DNA of 53,886 nucleotides from Deinococcales bacterium (GTDB lineage Bacteria; Deinococcota; Deinococci; Deinococcales; JAAFIG01): positions 1 through 53,886 of the forward strand of contig JANYHH010000052.1 in the NCBI GenBank assembly GCA_025359505.1, written 5' to 3'. The position numbers and the translations under genes were made by a program. This document shows, piece by piece, positions 27,302-36,268 of this stretch. A model generated the notes under the pieces. The model had not been told where the DNA came from. It worked only from the letters and a program-made list of their open reading frames with translations, and made no database searches. The first letter of the stretch is position 1, and the number at the start of each line of letters is the position of its first letter.

Positions 27302-27970
27302 TCATCCCGTAGGGGCGAGTGGCGGCTCGCCCGTGCGACGGTCAGACGACAACAGCATCCCCTCGAGCCGCAGCTTGACGCCCAGCCACTCTGACTCGAG
27401 GATCGAGTACATCGCACTGTCGCGCACGCCGCCGTCCGACGCGGGCACGTGGCAGCGCAGCACGCCCTCGAAGCTCGCGCCAATTCGCAGCATCGCGTTT
27501 CTCGAGCGTTCATTGCGGGCATCGGTTTTCAGCGTCACGCGCCTGACTTGCCACGTTTCAAAGGCGTGACTGAGCATCAGCAGTTTGGCGGCCGTGTTGA
27601 TCTTCGTGCGCTGTGCAGCAGGCGCAAGCCACGTCCAGCCGATCTCGGCGGCGTCTGGCGTGCCGTCGGATTTCGCAAGTGGATTCCCCATCGCCCACGC
27701 CCAGAACTCGAGATTGGCTAACCTCGAGCTACCGACGACTGATCCAGAAAGGGCGTCGATCGTGGCGAACGGCGCAGCTCTCCCCTGCGCGGCCATCTCG
27801 AGCGCCGCGTCCACATACGCGGTCATGCCAGATATTGTGTCCGGCACGTTGGTCAGCGCGTACACGTCTCGAGGGTTGGACTGCGCGATCCCCAGCAGTG
27901 CGGGGATGTGGGCGTGTGACAGCGGCTCGAGACGCACGAATTGGTTTTGCAGTGTCACGGGTTGAGACAT
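27302..27970 (-). CDS. GNAT acetyltransferase (RimJ/RimL-like)
   Basis: 222 residues. Opening VTLQNQFVRLEPLSHAHIPA, middle AEIGWTWLAPAAQRTKINTA (acetyl-CoA loop side), and RRVTLKTDARNERSRNAMLR followed by ASFEGVLRCH are typical of the RimJ/RimL group, which acetylates N-terminal or small amines. The last residues (TGEPPLAPTG) are encoded by a GTAGGGGCG-type repeat, so the natural C-terminus was probably shorter. Substrate unknown. Confidence 0.85.
   Translation of the reverse strand: MSQPVTLQNQFVRLEPLSHAHIPALLGIAQSNPRDVYALTNVPDTISGMTAYVDAALEMAAQGRAAPFATIDALSGSVVGSSRLANLEFWAWAMGNPLAKSDGTPDAAEIGWTWLAPAAQRTKINTAAKLLMLSHAFETWQVRRVTLKTDARNERSRNAMLRIGASFEGVLRCHVPASDGGVRDSAMYSILESEWLGVKLRLEGMLLSSDRRTGEPPLAPTG
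27308..27333. repeat. GTAGGGGCGAG-type hairpin overlapping the GNAT 3' end
   Basis: GGGCGAG, loop TGGCGG, CTCGCCC. Member of the dispersed family also seen at 6087 and 47227; it codes for the terminal residues of the acetyltransferase. Confidence 0.55.
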
Positions 27971-28000
27971 GACGCGCAGTTTACGACTCGAGGACTGGCT

Positions 28001-29242
28001 TTATGGGGTTGCACAGACGTACTTCGATTGTGCGTTGTTAAACGTACAATTGAAAATGGTTTTCGGATCAAAAATGGTGTCGGAGTATGTGACAGCCAAT
28101 CCAGCCCCCAAAACTTTGAAGCCCGCTTGTACTCCAACCGATCCAGTAACACCAGCCGTTAATTTCGCACCTTTTGCAGCCGTATCAAAAAGCGTTAAGT
28201 CAAGGCTCGGTTTAGCTTCAATCGTCGGGCCAGCCGCGCCATAAAATTTGATGCCAATTGCGAAACGGACGTAAGCGGATGCTGTACCACCTGCCTTGGT
28301 GGAATACTCGAAGGTCGGATTGAGATTAAACGTCGGATTCGAGCCGATACTCGCCCATTTTTTCGTTGCTCCATCGTATTTAACGCCAAAACCCGCACCA
28401 AAAGAAGGTTTGATACCTGCCGTCATTGATGCACTACCTTGCAAATTGACATTCGCACCTGCATACAGTTGCGGCTCAATAACAACAACCATTGGCACTG
28501 CACCGAGTAAGAAGGCTCGAATGTAACTACCGCGCCAGATCAACGCTTCTTTTCCAACACCAACGCCCGCTGTTGCTTCAAGTTTACCCAGAATGTTCAA
28601 ATTTAAGTTTCCGGTCAGACTTGCCTCAAAATTTTTGACTTTTCCATTTGCGAAAGCCAATTTAAACACTGGGTTGAGCGTAGATGTGACACTACCGTTG
28701 AACGTCAAATTACCTACACTAACAGGAACACGAAAATCTTTGATCGTCAACGTCGCATTAAGGTCTTGAACTCGTACCCCGGGGCCAACACCAACTGTAC
28801 TAGCATTGGTAATTGGTAAATCACCGTAATTTAGTGTCGCATCGCCATCAGATACAATGTCCTCGAGTGCGACATCTTCAGTTTGAATGTAAACTTTACG
28901 GATTGCCTGCGGTGTTAACCGACCGGGGACGTTCACCGTCTGCGGTGAAGCGCTGACAACGCGGCGCAGTAAGCCTTCGTTGCAGTTTGAAGCGATGACA
29001 TCTCCTTTGTTGATGTTCAAAAGATTCTTAGCGTCATCAACATACACATCATTGCCTAACACCTGTACGTCGTCAGGATTGAGCTTCTTCGGTGTCGTCG
29101 AAAACGTGAGGTTCTCTGTTACAGTTCCACTCGAGTCAGCCGCTGGTGTCGTACAGGCTTGGGGAGTAGGTGGAGCGGGCGGTTGCTGGCAGGCGATCGC
29201 ACCGACAGCCAGCAGCGCCCCGAGGAGCGCGACGCGCTTCAC
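28001..29242 (-). CDS. Uncharacterised beta-rich lipoprotein
   Basis: 413 residues. Lipoprotein signal MKRVALLGALLAVGAIAC with the lipidated Cys at 18, then a Pro/Thr linker. Residues 50-130 are a Thr/Asp/Val-rich segment with ...RKVYIQTEDVALEDIVSDGD. The rest is Gly/Ala/Thr/Asn-rich alternating sequence suggesting long beta strands. No family recognised. Base composition is lower in GC than its neighbours, and CTCGAG occurs only twice. GTG start overlaps the upstream DUF4384 lipoprotein gene by 4 bp, so both are probably made together and sit on the cell envelope. Confidence 0.7.
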   Translation of the reverse strand: MKRVALLGALLAVGAIACQQPPAPPTPQACTTPAADSSGTVTENLTFSTTPKKLNPDDVQVLGNDVYVDDAKNLLNINKGDVIASNCNEGLLRRVVSASPQTVNVPGRLTPQAIRKVYIQTEDVALEDIVSDGDATLNYGDLPITNASTVGVGPGVRVQDLNATLTIKDFRVPVSVGNLTFNGSVTSTLNPVFKLAFANGKVKNFEASLTGNLNLNILGKLEATAGVGVGKEALIWRGSYIRAFLLGAVPMVVVIEPQLYAGANVNLQGSASMTAGIKPSFGAGFGVKYDGATKKWASIGSNPTFNLNPTFEYSTKAGGTASAYVRFAIGIKFYGAAGPTIEAKPSLDLTLFDTAAKGAKLTAGVTGSVGVQAGFKVLGAGLAVTYSDTIFDPKTIFNCTFNNAQSKYVCATP

Positions 29243-29745
29243 TTCACAACCTCGAAACGGGTTTCCGCCACGTCGTACACGCTCGAGCCAGTCGCGCTGA
29301 TGTACGCTTTGATGGTTTTGGAGAGGTCAGCGGCCGCGAAATTCCCGCTGATGCGCGTGCCAGTCGGCGCGGCGCGATCGGTGTAAATCAGGAAGACGCG
29401 CTGCGGGCCGAGCGGCGGGTCGACGATGTACGCAGCTTTACCGCCCGTGCCCGTCACATCATCGGCTCGAGGCAGGGTTTGCGCTCCGGCCTTTGTAGCG
29501 ACGCTGCGTTCAATGTCGTAGGTGCGGCCGTTGTCGTCGAAGGCAACCAGTGTGATGAAGCCCGCCCGCTCGAGGCTGTACGAGAAGCTGACTTGCTGGC
29601 CGACGGGGTACGCGGCTGATTCGCCTTTGTCGGGTTTGAAATTGCGAATGATGGAAGCGCTGCTCAAACCATCGGTATTCAAGCGGCTGGCACTCGGGGC
29701 GCAGGCGACCATCGCCACCAGCAGCAAAAGGGCAAGTGATTTCAT
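29239..29745 (-). CDS. DUF4384 lipoprotein
   Basis: 168 residues, signal MKSLALLLLVAMVAC with a lipobox Cys at 15. The body matches DUF4384: YPVGQQVSFSYSLERAGFIT, LVAFDDNGRTY, and a late strand VFLIYTDRA. Such domains are common in Deinococcus envelope proteins and often accompany serine/threonine kinase or secretion loci, but their role is unknown. Upstream member of a two-gene envelope operon. Confidence 0.8.
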   Translation of the reverse strand: MKSLALLLLVAMVACAPSASRLNTDGLSSASIIRNFKPDKGESAAYPVGQQVSFSYSLERAGFITLVAFDDNGRTYDIERSVATKAGAQTLPRADDVTGTGGKAAYIVDPPLGPQRVFLIYTDRAAPTGTRISGNFAAADLSKTIKAYISATGSSVYDVAETRFEVVK

Positions 29746-29837
29746 AACCTTGAGTTTACCGGGATTTCTGAGCGTAACCTGTTACCGACGCTCAGCTTTG
29801 GTACATCGGGCACTCAGAATTGCATGAATAATGCGGT

Positions 29838-29868
29838 AAAAAAACCGCGCTCGAGGTTGCGAACGCGG
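29838..29868 (-). terminator. Rho-independent terminator of the sdh operon
   Basis: On the minus strand CCGCG pairs with CGCGG across a 14-nt loop and is followed by seven T. It is placed just after the sdhB stop. Confidence 0.7.
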
Positions 29869-29900
29869 ACTGGTCTGACTCGAGATTACGCTGTGCTTAG

Positions 29901-30602
29901 CTACGCAGTGCCGTACATCAGGGCGCGTTTGACCTGACCGATGATCTCGGTGATCGGGATGTCACGCGGACAGGCTTCGGTGCAGTTGTACGCCGTGCGG
30001 CAGCGCCAGACGCCCGTCGTTTGATTGAGAATCTCCAAGCGCTGGGCCCCAGCGCGGTCGCGGCTGTCAAAAATAAAACGGTGCGCTTGGACGATGGCGG
30101 CTGGCCCCAAATACTGTCCGTTGACCCAGAAGATCGGGCAAGATGTCGTGCAGCACGCGCAGAGAATGCATTTGGTGCTGGCGTCGATGATCTTTTCCTC
30201 GGCGTGGCTCTGGATGTACTCCGTTGCGGGTGGTACGGCGTCGCCGATGAAGTACGGCATCACCGCTTCGTAACTATCAAAAAACGGCTTCATGTCCACG
30301 ATCAAATCTTTTTCCACGGGCAGCCCGCGAATCGCTTCGACTGTGACGGTCGTCGTGCCTAAGTCCATCATCAGCACCTTGCACGCCAAGCGGTTCTTGC
30401 CGTTGATCATCATCGCGTCCGAGCCGCAAATGCCGTGAGCGCACGAGCGCCTGAACGACAGCGACCCGTCCATCTCCCATTTGATCTTGTGCAAAATATC
30501 CAGAATGCGGTCTTTGGCGTCGACCTCGAGCGTGTACTCCGCCCAGTACGGCTTCTTGTCCTTTTCAGGGTTGTAACGCTGGATTTTGAAGGTTGCTTGC
30601 AT
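29901..30602 (-). CDS. sdhB: Succinate dehydrogenase iron-sulfur subunit
   Basis: 233 residues. Electron relay from FAD to quinone with three clusters: [2Fe-2S] in SCAHGICGSDAMMINGKNRL (with Asp in the third ligand position, as in E. coli SdhB), [4Fe-4S] in CILCACCTTSCP, and [3Fe-4S] with the downstream CRTAYNCTEACP. TAGGAGCC precedes the ATG. Last gene of sdhCDAB; a 229-bp spacer with repeats separates it from sdhA. Confidence 0.96.
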   Translation of the reverse strand: MQATFKIQRYNPEKDKKPYWAEYTLEVDAKDRILDILHKIKWEMDGSLSFRRSCAHGICGSDAMMINGKNRLACKVLMMDLGTTTVTVEAIRGLPVEKDLIVDMKPFFDSYEAVMPYFIGDAVPPATEYIQSHAEEKIIDASTKCILCACCTTSCPIFWVNGQYLGPAAIVQAHRFIFDSRDRAGAQRLEILNQTTGVWRCRTAYNCTEACPRDIPITEIIGQVKRALMYGTA

Positions 30603-30831
30603 GGTTGGCTCCTAGCTGCTGGCTCGAGGGATGCTTTGGAAAAGGCATTCTATCTCGAGTTGAATTGCGATGGGCGGCGCGGTGGCTGGGACGAAGCGTG
30701 CCTCGCCCCTACGGTTGGTCAGCGGCTTCTCGAGCGGCTAGGACTTGCAGTGGCAAGCCCCTACGTTTCACGCACCCTGCAAGCATCTCGAGGTTTGCTG
30801 TAAGCGCTCCGCTCTCTGCCCTCTGCCGCCT
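30603..30831. other. sdhA-sdhB spacer with GTAGGGGC-type repeats
   Basis: No gene. It holds CCTCGCCCCTACGG at 30701-30714, CAAGCCCCTACG at 30754-30765, and four CTCGAG. The spacer is long for a gap inside an sdh operon. Confidence 0.6.
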
Positions 30832-32589
30832 CTAATAAACTCGAGGTTTCGGTTCGTACTTGCCCAGCACCACGTCGCGCCATTTGATTTCGGTGTGACC
30901 GATTTCCTTGCGGTAAATCATCGTGTGCTTCAAGTAATCCGGGTCGTTGCGCTCGGTGAAATCTTCGCGGCTGTGCGCTCCGCGTGATTCGCGGCGGTTG
31001 AGGGCGCTGTGCACCAGCGTTTCGGCGTTGTCCAGCAGAAATCCGAGTTCAATCGCTTCGATCATCTCGGTGTTGAAGCGCTCCGAGCGATCCGAAATAC
31101 CGATTTGCGTGTAGCGCTCGTTTAAGCCGCGCAGAATCTCGACTTGCGCCGACAGGGTTTCCTCGGTGCGGAAGACGCTGGCGTTGTCCTGCATGGATTG
31201 CTGCATCTCAGCGCGAATCTTGGCCACAGATTCCTTGCCGCTGGCATTGCGCGTGCGTGAGATCAAATCCTCGGCGCGTCTAGCCACATCGTCGGTGATC
31301 GGCAGCAGCGCGTTTTCATTGGCGTATTTGGCGGCGGCGACTCCAGCGCGGCGACCGAAGACGATCAAGTCACCCAAACTATTCGTGCCCAAGCGGTTCG
31401 CGCCGTGCAGTGACACGCAGGCGACCTCGCCAGCGGCGTACAAGCCGTGAACGATTTCATTGTTCTGCGTGCCCCACAGCACTTCGCCATCAATGGTGGT
31501 CGGAATGCCGCCCATCGTGTAATGCGCGGTCGGGTTGACTGGCACGGGTTCAGTGGTTGGTTCGACGCGCAAGTACGTCCGGCTGAAATCCGCGATGTCT
31601 GGCAGGCGCTCCTCGATGATCTTAGGGTCAAGGTGCGTGATGTCCAGCAGAATGTAATCCTTGTTGGGGCCCGCGCCGCGCCCCTCGCGGATTTCCATAT
31701 ACATGCTGCGGGAGACGATATCTCGAGGGGCCAAATCTTTGATCGTCGGCGCGTAGCGCTCCATGAAACGCTCGCCCGCACCGTTGCGGAGGATGCCGCC
31801 CTCGCCGCGCACGCCTTCGGTCAGCAGCACGCCCAGTTTGTACAGTCCGGTCGGGTGGAACTGGTAGAACTCCATGTCTTCCAAAGGAATGCCGCGTCGG
31901 TACGCGATTGCGGTCAGGTCGCCGGTCAGCGCGTGGGCGTTGCTGGTGACTTTGAACATTCGCCCGTTGCCGCCCGTGGCTAGCACGACTGATTTGGCGT
32001 GGAAGGTGTGCAACTCGCCGCTGGCGATGTCCATGGCGATGACGCCTTTGCAGACCTGCCCGCCGTCGGCGTCTTCCTCGAGAATCATGTCGAGCACCAA
32101 GAACTCATTGAAGAAATTGACGCCCTCTTTGATTGAGTTTTGGTACAGCGTTTGCAGGATCATGTGACCCGTGCGGTCGGCGGCGTAGCAGGCGCGGTGG
32201 ACGGGCGCTTTGCCGAACTCGCGGGTGTGACCACCGAAGCGCCGCTGTGCGATCTTGCCGTCGGGCAGGCGCGAGAACGGCAAGCCCATGTGCTCCAACT
32301 CATACACGGCGTCAATCACGTCTTTGGCAAAGATCTCAGCCGCGTCTTGATCGGTCAGGTAATCGCCGCCCTTGATCGTGTCGAACATGTGCCATTCCCA
32401 ACTGTCCTCGTCGACGTTGCCCAGCGCCGCGCCAACGCCGCCCTGCGCCGCGCCGGTGTGCGAGCGCGTGGGGTACAGCTTAGAGATGACTGCGACGCTG
32501 CCCTGTGCGTTCTTGGTGGCGTACAGCGCAGCCATCAGACCAGAACCGCCCGCGCCGACGACGATCACGTCAAATTTATGTGCCCGCAT
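30832..32589 (-). CDS. sdhA: Succinate dehydrogenase flavoprotein subunit
   Basis: 585 residues. Rossmann start VVGAGGSGLMAALYA, covalent-FAD His in TRSHTGAAQGGVGAALGN, substrate Arg/His region in GGIPTTIDGEVLWG and LHGANRLGTNSLGDLIVFGR. Length is normal. Oxidises succinate to fumarate at the membrane together with SdhB and the SdhCD anchor. Preceded on the same strand by a tandem repeat array rather than a tight junction with sdhD. Confidence 0.97.
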   Translation of the reverse strand: MRAHKFDVIVVGAGGSGLMAALYATKNAQGSVAVISKLYPTRSHTGAAQGGVGAALGNVDEDSWEWHMFDTIKGGDYLTDQDAAEIFAKDVIDAVYELEHMGLPFSRLPDGKIAQRRFGGHTREFGKAPVHRACYAADRTGHMILQTLYQNSIKEGVNFFNEFLVLDMILEEDADGGQVCKGVIAMDIASGELHTFHAKSVVLATGGNGRMFKVTSNAHALTGDLTAIAYRRGIPLEDMEFYQFHPTGLYKLGVLLTEGVRGEGGILRNGAGERFMERYAPTIKDLAPRDIVSRSMYMEIREGRGAGPNKDYILLDITHLDPKIIEERLPDIADFSRTYLRVEPTTEPVPVNPTAHYTMGGIPTTIDGEVLWGTQNNEIVHGLYAAGEVACVSLHGANRLGTNSLGDLIVFGRRAGVAAAKYANENALLPITDDVARRAEDLISRTRNASGKESVAKIRAEMQQSMQDNASVFRTEETLSAQVEILRGLNERYTQIGISDRSERFNTEMIEAIELGFLLDNAETLVHSALNRRESRGAHSREDFTERNDPDYLKHTMIYRKEIGHTEIKWRDVVLGKYEPKPRVY

Positions 32590-32658
32590 GACTGAAACCA
32601 GCCTTTCTGAAAATGGGAAACTCGAGAAGTGTCGTGTGGCTCGAGCATTGGGTGCAGT

Positions 32659-32798
32659 GTGTGACTTTAGAACTGTGTGGCTCGAGAACTGTGTGGCTCG
32701 AGAACTGTGTGGCTTTAGAACTGTGTGGCTCGAGAACTGTGTGACTCGAGAACTGTGTGACTCGAGAACTGTGTGGCTCGAGAACTGTGTGGCTCGAG
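32659..32798. repeat. 16-bp tandem repeat array carrying CTCGAG
   Basis: Eight full copies and one partial of GTGTGGCTCGAGAACT, exact period 16. Six full copies and the partial have CTCGAG; two (32659, 32707) have CTTTAG at that place; three have GTGTGAC instead of GTGTGGC. A degenerate copy lies at 32635. It sits between sdhD and sdhA, so it is transcribed in the operon RNA, where the palindromes of different copies could pair. Confidence 0.92.
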
Positions 32799-32817
32799 CA
32801 ATCTGCTCGCTCGAGCG

Positions 32818-33228
32818 TTACGGCGTGTCCACACCGGGAATCGGGATTTTGACGACTAGTGCCAGAATGCCGAAGACGAACACCGCGCCGATCAGCGTGT
32901 TGACGATGGCTTTAGCCCAGAACCGTGCGACGCGGTTTTTGGCGGTCGCGTCGTCGATGATGTAGCGCATGCCGTTCGCGCCGTGCATCAAACCCAAGCC
33001 CAGCAGCGCCAAGAGGTAGAGCTTGTTCCACCAATCGGCGTAGCTCGAGGCGATTTTTTCGTAATCCCAGCTCGCTTCGTCGACGAAAATGTAGTTCTTA
33101 AAAATGTGAAACAGCGTCAGCACCACCAATGCCGTGCCGGAGAGCCGCATGAAGACCCACCACGCGAGTTCTGGGTTGGATTTGGCTTGGCTGCGAGCGT
33201 CTTTGAAGCTACGGGCTTTGATGGCCAT
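32818..33228 (-). CDS. sdhD: Succinate dehydrogenase membrane anchor
   Basis: 136 residues, three membrane helices (VFMRLSGTALVVLTLFHIF, LYLLALLGLGLMHGANGMRY, AIVNTLIGAVFVFGILALVV). LFHIF and LMHGANG hold the His residues expected to bind heme b. ATG overlaps the sdhC stop (TAATG). With SdhC it binds quinone and anchors SdhAB. Confidence 0.9.
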   Translation of the reverse strand: MAIKARSFKDARSQAKSNPELAWWVFMRLSGTALVVLTLFHIFKNYIFVDEASWDYEKIASSYADWWNKLYLLALLGLGLMHGANGMRYIIDDATAKNRVARFWAKAIVNTLIGAVFVFGILALVVKIPIPGVDTP

Positions 33229-33584
33229 TACTCACCACCTAAAATGCGCGGGATGTTGTACGCCAGAGCGGCCACGATCACGATGCCCGCGAAAAATAAG
33301 GAGGCGTACCAGAGCTGCCGCTGGTATTTGACGCCCCAGCCCGTGAAGTCCATGATGACGATTCTGAGACCATTGAACGAGTGGTACGCGACCGCGCCCG
33401 CCACGGCGATCAGTCCAAGCCGAAAAATCAGCAGCTTGTAAATTTCGTGAATCGCGCCGTAAGCGCTCTCGCCGAGCAGCACCGAGCTGATCGAAACCGT
33501 GTGCAGAATCAAGTAGAGCAAAATGGCGATGCCCGACAGGCGGTGCAGGAAAAACGCCCATTGCCCTTCGTTGCCTTTGTACAT
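33228..33584 (-). CDS. sdhC: Succinate dehydrogenase cytochrome b subunit
   Basis: 118 residues, three helices. WAFFLHRLSGIAILLYLILH is the SdhC hallmark region with the H-R-x-S-G quinone/heme motif, and a later AVAYHSFNGLRIVIMD follows. TAGGAGGTC ribosome-binding site before ATG. First gene of the operon. Confidence 0.93.
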   Translation of the reverse strand: MYKGNEGQWAFFLHRLSGIAILLYLILHTVSISSVLLGESAYGAIHEIYKLLIFRLGLIAVAGAVAYHSFNGLRIVIMDFTGWGVKYQRQLWYASLFFAGIVIVAALAYNIPRILGGE

Positions 33585-33615
33585 ATGACCTCCTAAAAAG
33601 TTATTTGAATCACTT

Positions 33616-33632
33616 ATTTAACCTAGTTAAAT
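33616..33632. promoter_or_regulatory. Palindrome in the sdh promoter region
   Basis: ATTTAAC-CTA-GTTAAAT, 7-bp perfect arms, 32 bp before the sdhC start; it overlaps a TAGTAT-type -10 candidate. A candidate operator for an unidentified regulator of respiration. Confidence 0.5.
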
Positions 33633-33672
33633 ACTAGCACGTTTAGCGGTTTAAAATCTGTGCCACAGCCCA

Positions 33673-36108
33673 TCAATCACCCGCTCGGTCTGGCTCGAGC
33701 GGCAGCAGGACAATCGCCGTCGTTCCCACGCCAACGGTACTTTCCAAGCGCACCGAACCGCCGTGCGCTTCAGCGATCAGTTTGGCAATCGGTAAGCCCA
33801 GCCCCGTGCCGCCGGGGTCAACGCTCGACGTGCGGGCTGCATCGGCGCGGTAAAAGCGCTCGAAAACCCTCGGCAGGTGCTCGGCGGCGATGCCCGGGCC
33901 GCTATCGCTGACGCTGATCTGCGCCCAACCATCGGCGCAACGCAGCGTCAAAGTCACGGGAGCCGTATCCGGGCTGTACTTCATCGCGTTTTCTAGCAAG
34001 ATGAGCGCGAGTTGCTTCAAACGGTCGCGGTTGCCGAGCACCACCCCCGGCTCGAGGGCCGCGCAGCGCAATTGATGCGTGCCCAAGTAGGCGGCCACGC
34101 GCAGCGTTTCGCTCAGCAAATCTGGCAGCGAGATCGGCTCTGAAGCGGCGATCTGACTGGCATCGCCGCGAGCGACGACCAGCAAATCCGTAATCAACCT
34201 CGAGAGTCGCCCGGTTTCACGCGCCGCGTCACCCAAGGCTTCGTCGCGTTCACTGATGCTCATATCGGGGTAGCGGCGGATCAGTTCGATGTTGCCGCCT
34301 ATCGCCGTCAGCGGGGCGCGAAGCTCATGGGCGGCGTCACTGACGAAGCGGCGCTGGGCGTTGGTGATGTCAATCAGTTGGCGCTGAATTTCGCGGTTGG
34401 CGCTGATGTCGGTGTTCGTGCCAAACCAGCGCCAGACGCGCCCTTCAGCATCCAACACGGGGTTGACGCGGGTCAGAAACCAGTGGTACTCGCCAGTGGC
34501 GGATTTGAGCGGGAACTCCAACTCGAACGGTTCACCCGTCTCGAGCGACGCCTTCCAGCTTTCCATCACACGCGGTAAATGCGTTGGATCGTGCACAGCT
34601 TGCCAGCCCCAGCCGTGCATCGCGTCCATCGTCGTGCCGGTGTATTCAAACCAGCGCTGGTTGTACCAAAAGATCTGTCCGTCGGCGTGCGCCATCCAAG
34701 CCAGTTGCGGCATGGAATCGGCCAGCACGCGAAAATTGGTTTCGCTTTCATTCAACTGCTGCTGCGCGTCGTGACGCTCGGTGACATCGGTCAGCGTTCC
34801 CGCCATTCGCACCCCGTCGGGCGTGGAGATCGTGCGTCCCCTCGAGAACACCCAGCGCTCCGAAGTGTCAGGCAGTTGAATCCGAAACTCGCGCTCAAGC
34901 CAATCGCCACTTTCAAAAGCGCGTCGGGTCGCTTCATACCCGCGCTCGCGGTCTTCGGGCGGGGTGTACGGCGCGACATCCTCGGCGTGAATGCGCCCAG
35001 TGCCGGGCGGCAAGTTGTACAGCTCGCCGTAAGCGCCGCCGTAAATGATCTCTCGAGTCTGCGGGTCGTACTCCCAGATGCCCGTGCGACTGGAAGATAA
35101 GGCCGCCTCGAAACGCTGCTGCACGCGCGTCGCCTCATCGAACAACCGCGCTCGCTCCAAGGACTGCGCGGTCAGGTCAGCCAGTGACATCAGAAACCTG
35201 CGCTCGCCGCTCGAGAACTGGGTCGGGGCGTCAAAGCTGATCGCCAGCCCGCCGATCACGACGTTGGCGACTGAGAGTGGCAGCGTGGCGACGGCGACGG
35301 ATGGCGCGGCCAGATGATCGGGGGAGGCTTTGAATTGCGTGGCGTAATCCTCGCGGGCCATGAAATGCGCTTGATTCTGGCGAATCGTGACCGCAATTTG
35401 CACGTCACTGTCCAGTTTGATCGCTTTAGCGCGTTGTACGGCTTCAAGTGGATAGCCGATCTGCCCTTGCAAAACCAAGTGCTCCGCAGCATCACCAGTC
35501 AAAAAAACCGCGCCCGCATACCCACCGACGGTCTGAATGCCGATGTGCAACACCGCCTCGACGACTGCTTCGACCCCAACGGCTTTGGCGAGAGCAGCGG
35601 TCGTGCGCTGCAAACCTTCCATTCTGCCCCGGGCCCGCTCCTTGGCTTGGGTCGCCAAGCGCTGCTCGTGAATGTCGGTGTTCGTGCCGATCCAACTGAC
35701 GATTTCATTCCCTTGCTTGACGGGTTCACCGCGAATCTGAAACCAGCAGTACTGTCCCGCCGCTGAGCGCAGCCGCGCATCAGCCGTAAACGGGCCGTGA
35801 GTTTGCAGCCCCGCCGCCAACGCCCGCGCCAGTTCACTGGCGTCGTCGGGGTGGACGATGCTCGAGCCGCTGTCTTCTAGGGCCTCGGCGAGCGTGACCC
35901 CGGTGTATTCGCGCCAGCGCCGATTGAACCAAGGGATCCGCGTGCCCGTGCCGTCGGTCGTCCAGACGTGGTGCGGCACGGCGTTTAAGTACTCGCGCAA
36001 CTCGAGTTCGTCCCTGAGGGCGCTTGAGTCCACCAAGTCACCTGAGTCCACTAAGTCACCTGAGTCCACCGAGTCACCAGCCTCGAGTTGTGCGCTGCCA
36101 TCAGCCAT
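33673..36108 (-). CDS. Hybrid-free sensor histidine kinase with PAS and GAF domains
   Basis: About 811 residues from ATG 36108; the extension to 36180 is unlikely. Order: short repeat-bearing N-terminus, PAS (about 35-150, PHHVWTTDGTGTRIPWFNRR), GAF (about 165-330), PAS (about 340-450), PAS (about 455-575, MPQLAWMAHADGQIFWYNQR), HisKA with phospho-acceptor His594 in DAAHELRAPLTAIGG, and HATPase (LENAMKYSPD, DSGPGIA, GGTGLGLPIAK). No membrane helix, so it senses a cytosolic signal. No response regulator adjacent: orphan kinase. Signal unknown. Confidence 0.88.
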   Translation of the reverse strand: MADGSAQLEAGDSVDSGDLVDSGDLVDSSALRDELELREYLNAVPHHVWTTDGTGTRIPWFNRRWREYTGVTLAEALEDSGSSIVHPDDASELARALAAGLQTHGPFTADARLRSAAGQYCWFQIRGEPVKQGNEIVSWIGTNTDIHEQRLATQAKERARGRMEGLQRTTAALAKAVGVEAVVEAVLHIGIQTVGGYAGAVFLTGDAAEHLVLQGQIGYPLEAVQRAKAIKLDSDVQIAVTIRQNQAHFMAREDYATQFKASPDHLAAPSVAVATLPLSVANVVIGGLAISFDAPTQFSSGERRFLMSLADLTAQSLERARLFDEATRVQQRFEAALSSSRTGIWEYDPQTREIIYGGAYGELYNLPPGTGRIHAEDVAPYTPPEDRERGYEATRRAFESGDWLEREFRIQLPDTSERWVFSRGRTISTPDGVRMAGTLTDVTERHDAQQQLNESETNFRVLADSMPQLAWMAHADGQIFWYNQRWFEYTGTTMDAMHGWGWQAVHDPTHLPRVMESWKASLETGEPFELEFPLKSATGEYHWFLTRVNPVLDAEGRVWRWFGTNTDISANREIQRQLIDITNAQRRFVSDAAHELRAPLTAIGGNIELIRRYPDMSISERDEALGDAARETGRLSRLITDLLVVARGDASQIAASEPISLPDLLSETLRVAAYLGTHQLRCAALEPGVVLGNRDRLKQLALILLENAMKYSPDTAPVTLTLRCADGWAQISVSDSGPGIAAEHLPRVFERFYRADAARTSSVDPGGTGLGLPIAKLIAEAHGGSVRLESTVGVGTTAIVLLPLEPDRAGD
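36026..36079. repeat. 18-bp in-frame tandem repeat in the kinase N-terminus
   Basis: Three copies of GAGTCCACCAAGTCACCT with 1-2 changes, coding for repeated Ser-Gly-Asp-Leu-Val-Asp. Copy number may vary without breaking the frame. Confidence 0.85.
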
Positions 36109-36268
36109 GCCCGATGTACTCCCGTGATACGAGCTTTGATTGCCTTGGTCGGAAATGAAAACGTTACAGAAGTGTAGCAAAAATGGCGCAGCCCGGGCTG
36201 AGTCGAACCTGAATGACCGAAAATACGGTCACGCTCGAGCGGTGATCGCTTTGAAATCGCAGGCGTCG

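Noticed and set aside
32659..32798. CRISPR-like array
   Set aside because: The unit is 16 bp with no spacers and no cas genes; it is a plain tandem repeat.
36189..36232. tRNA-like GGTTCGA with a CAGCCCGGGCTG palindrome on the minus strand
   Set aside because: The T-arm stem does not pair and no acceptor or anticodon arms can be built.
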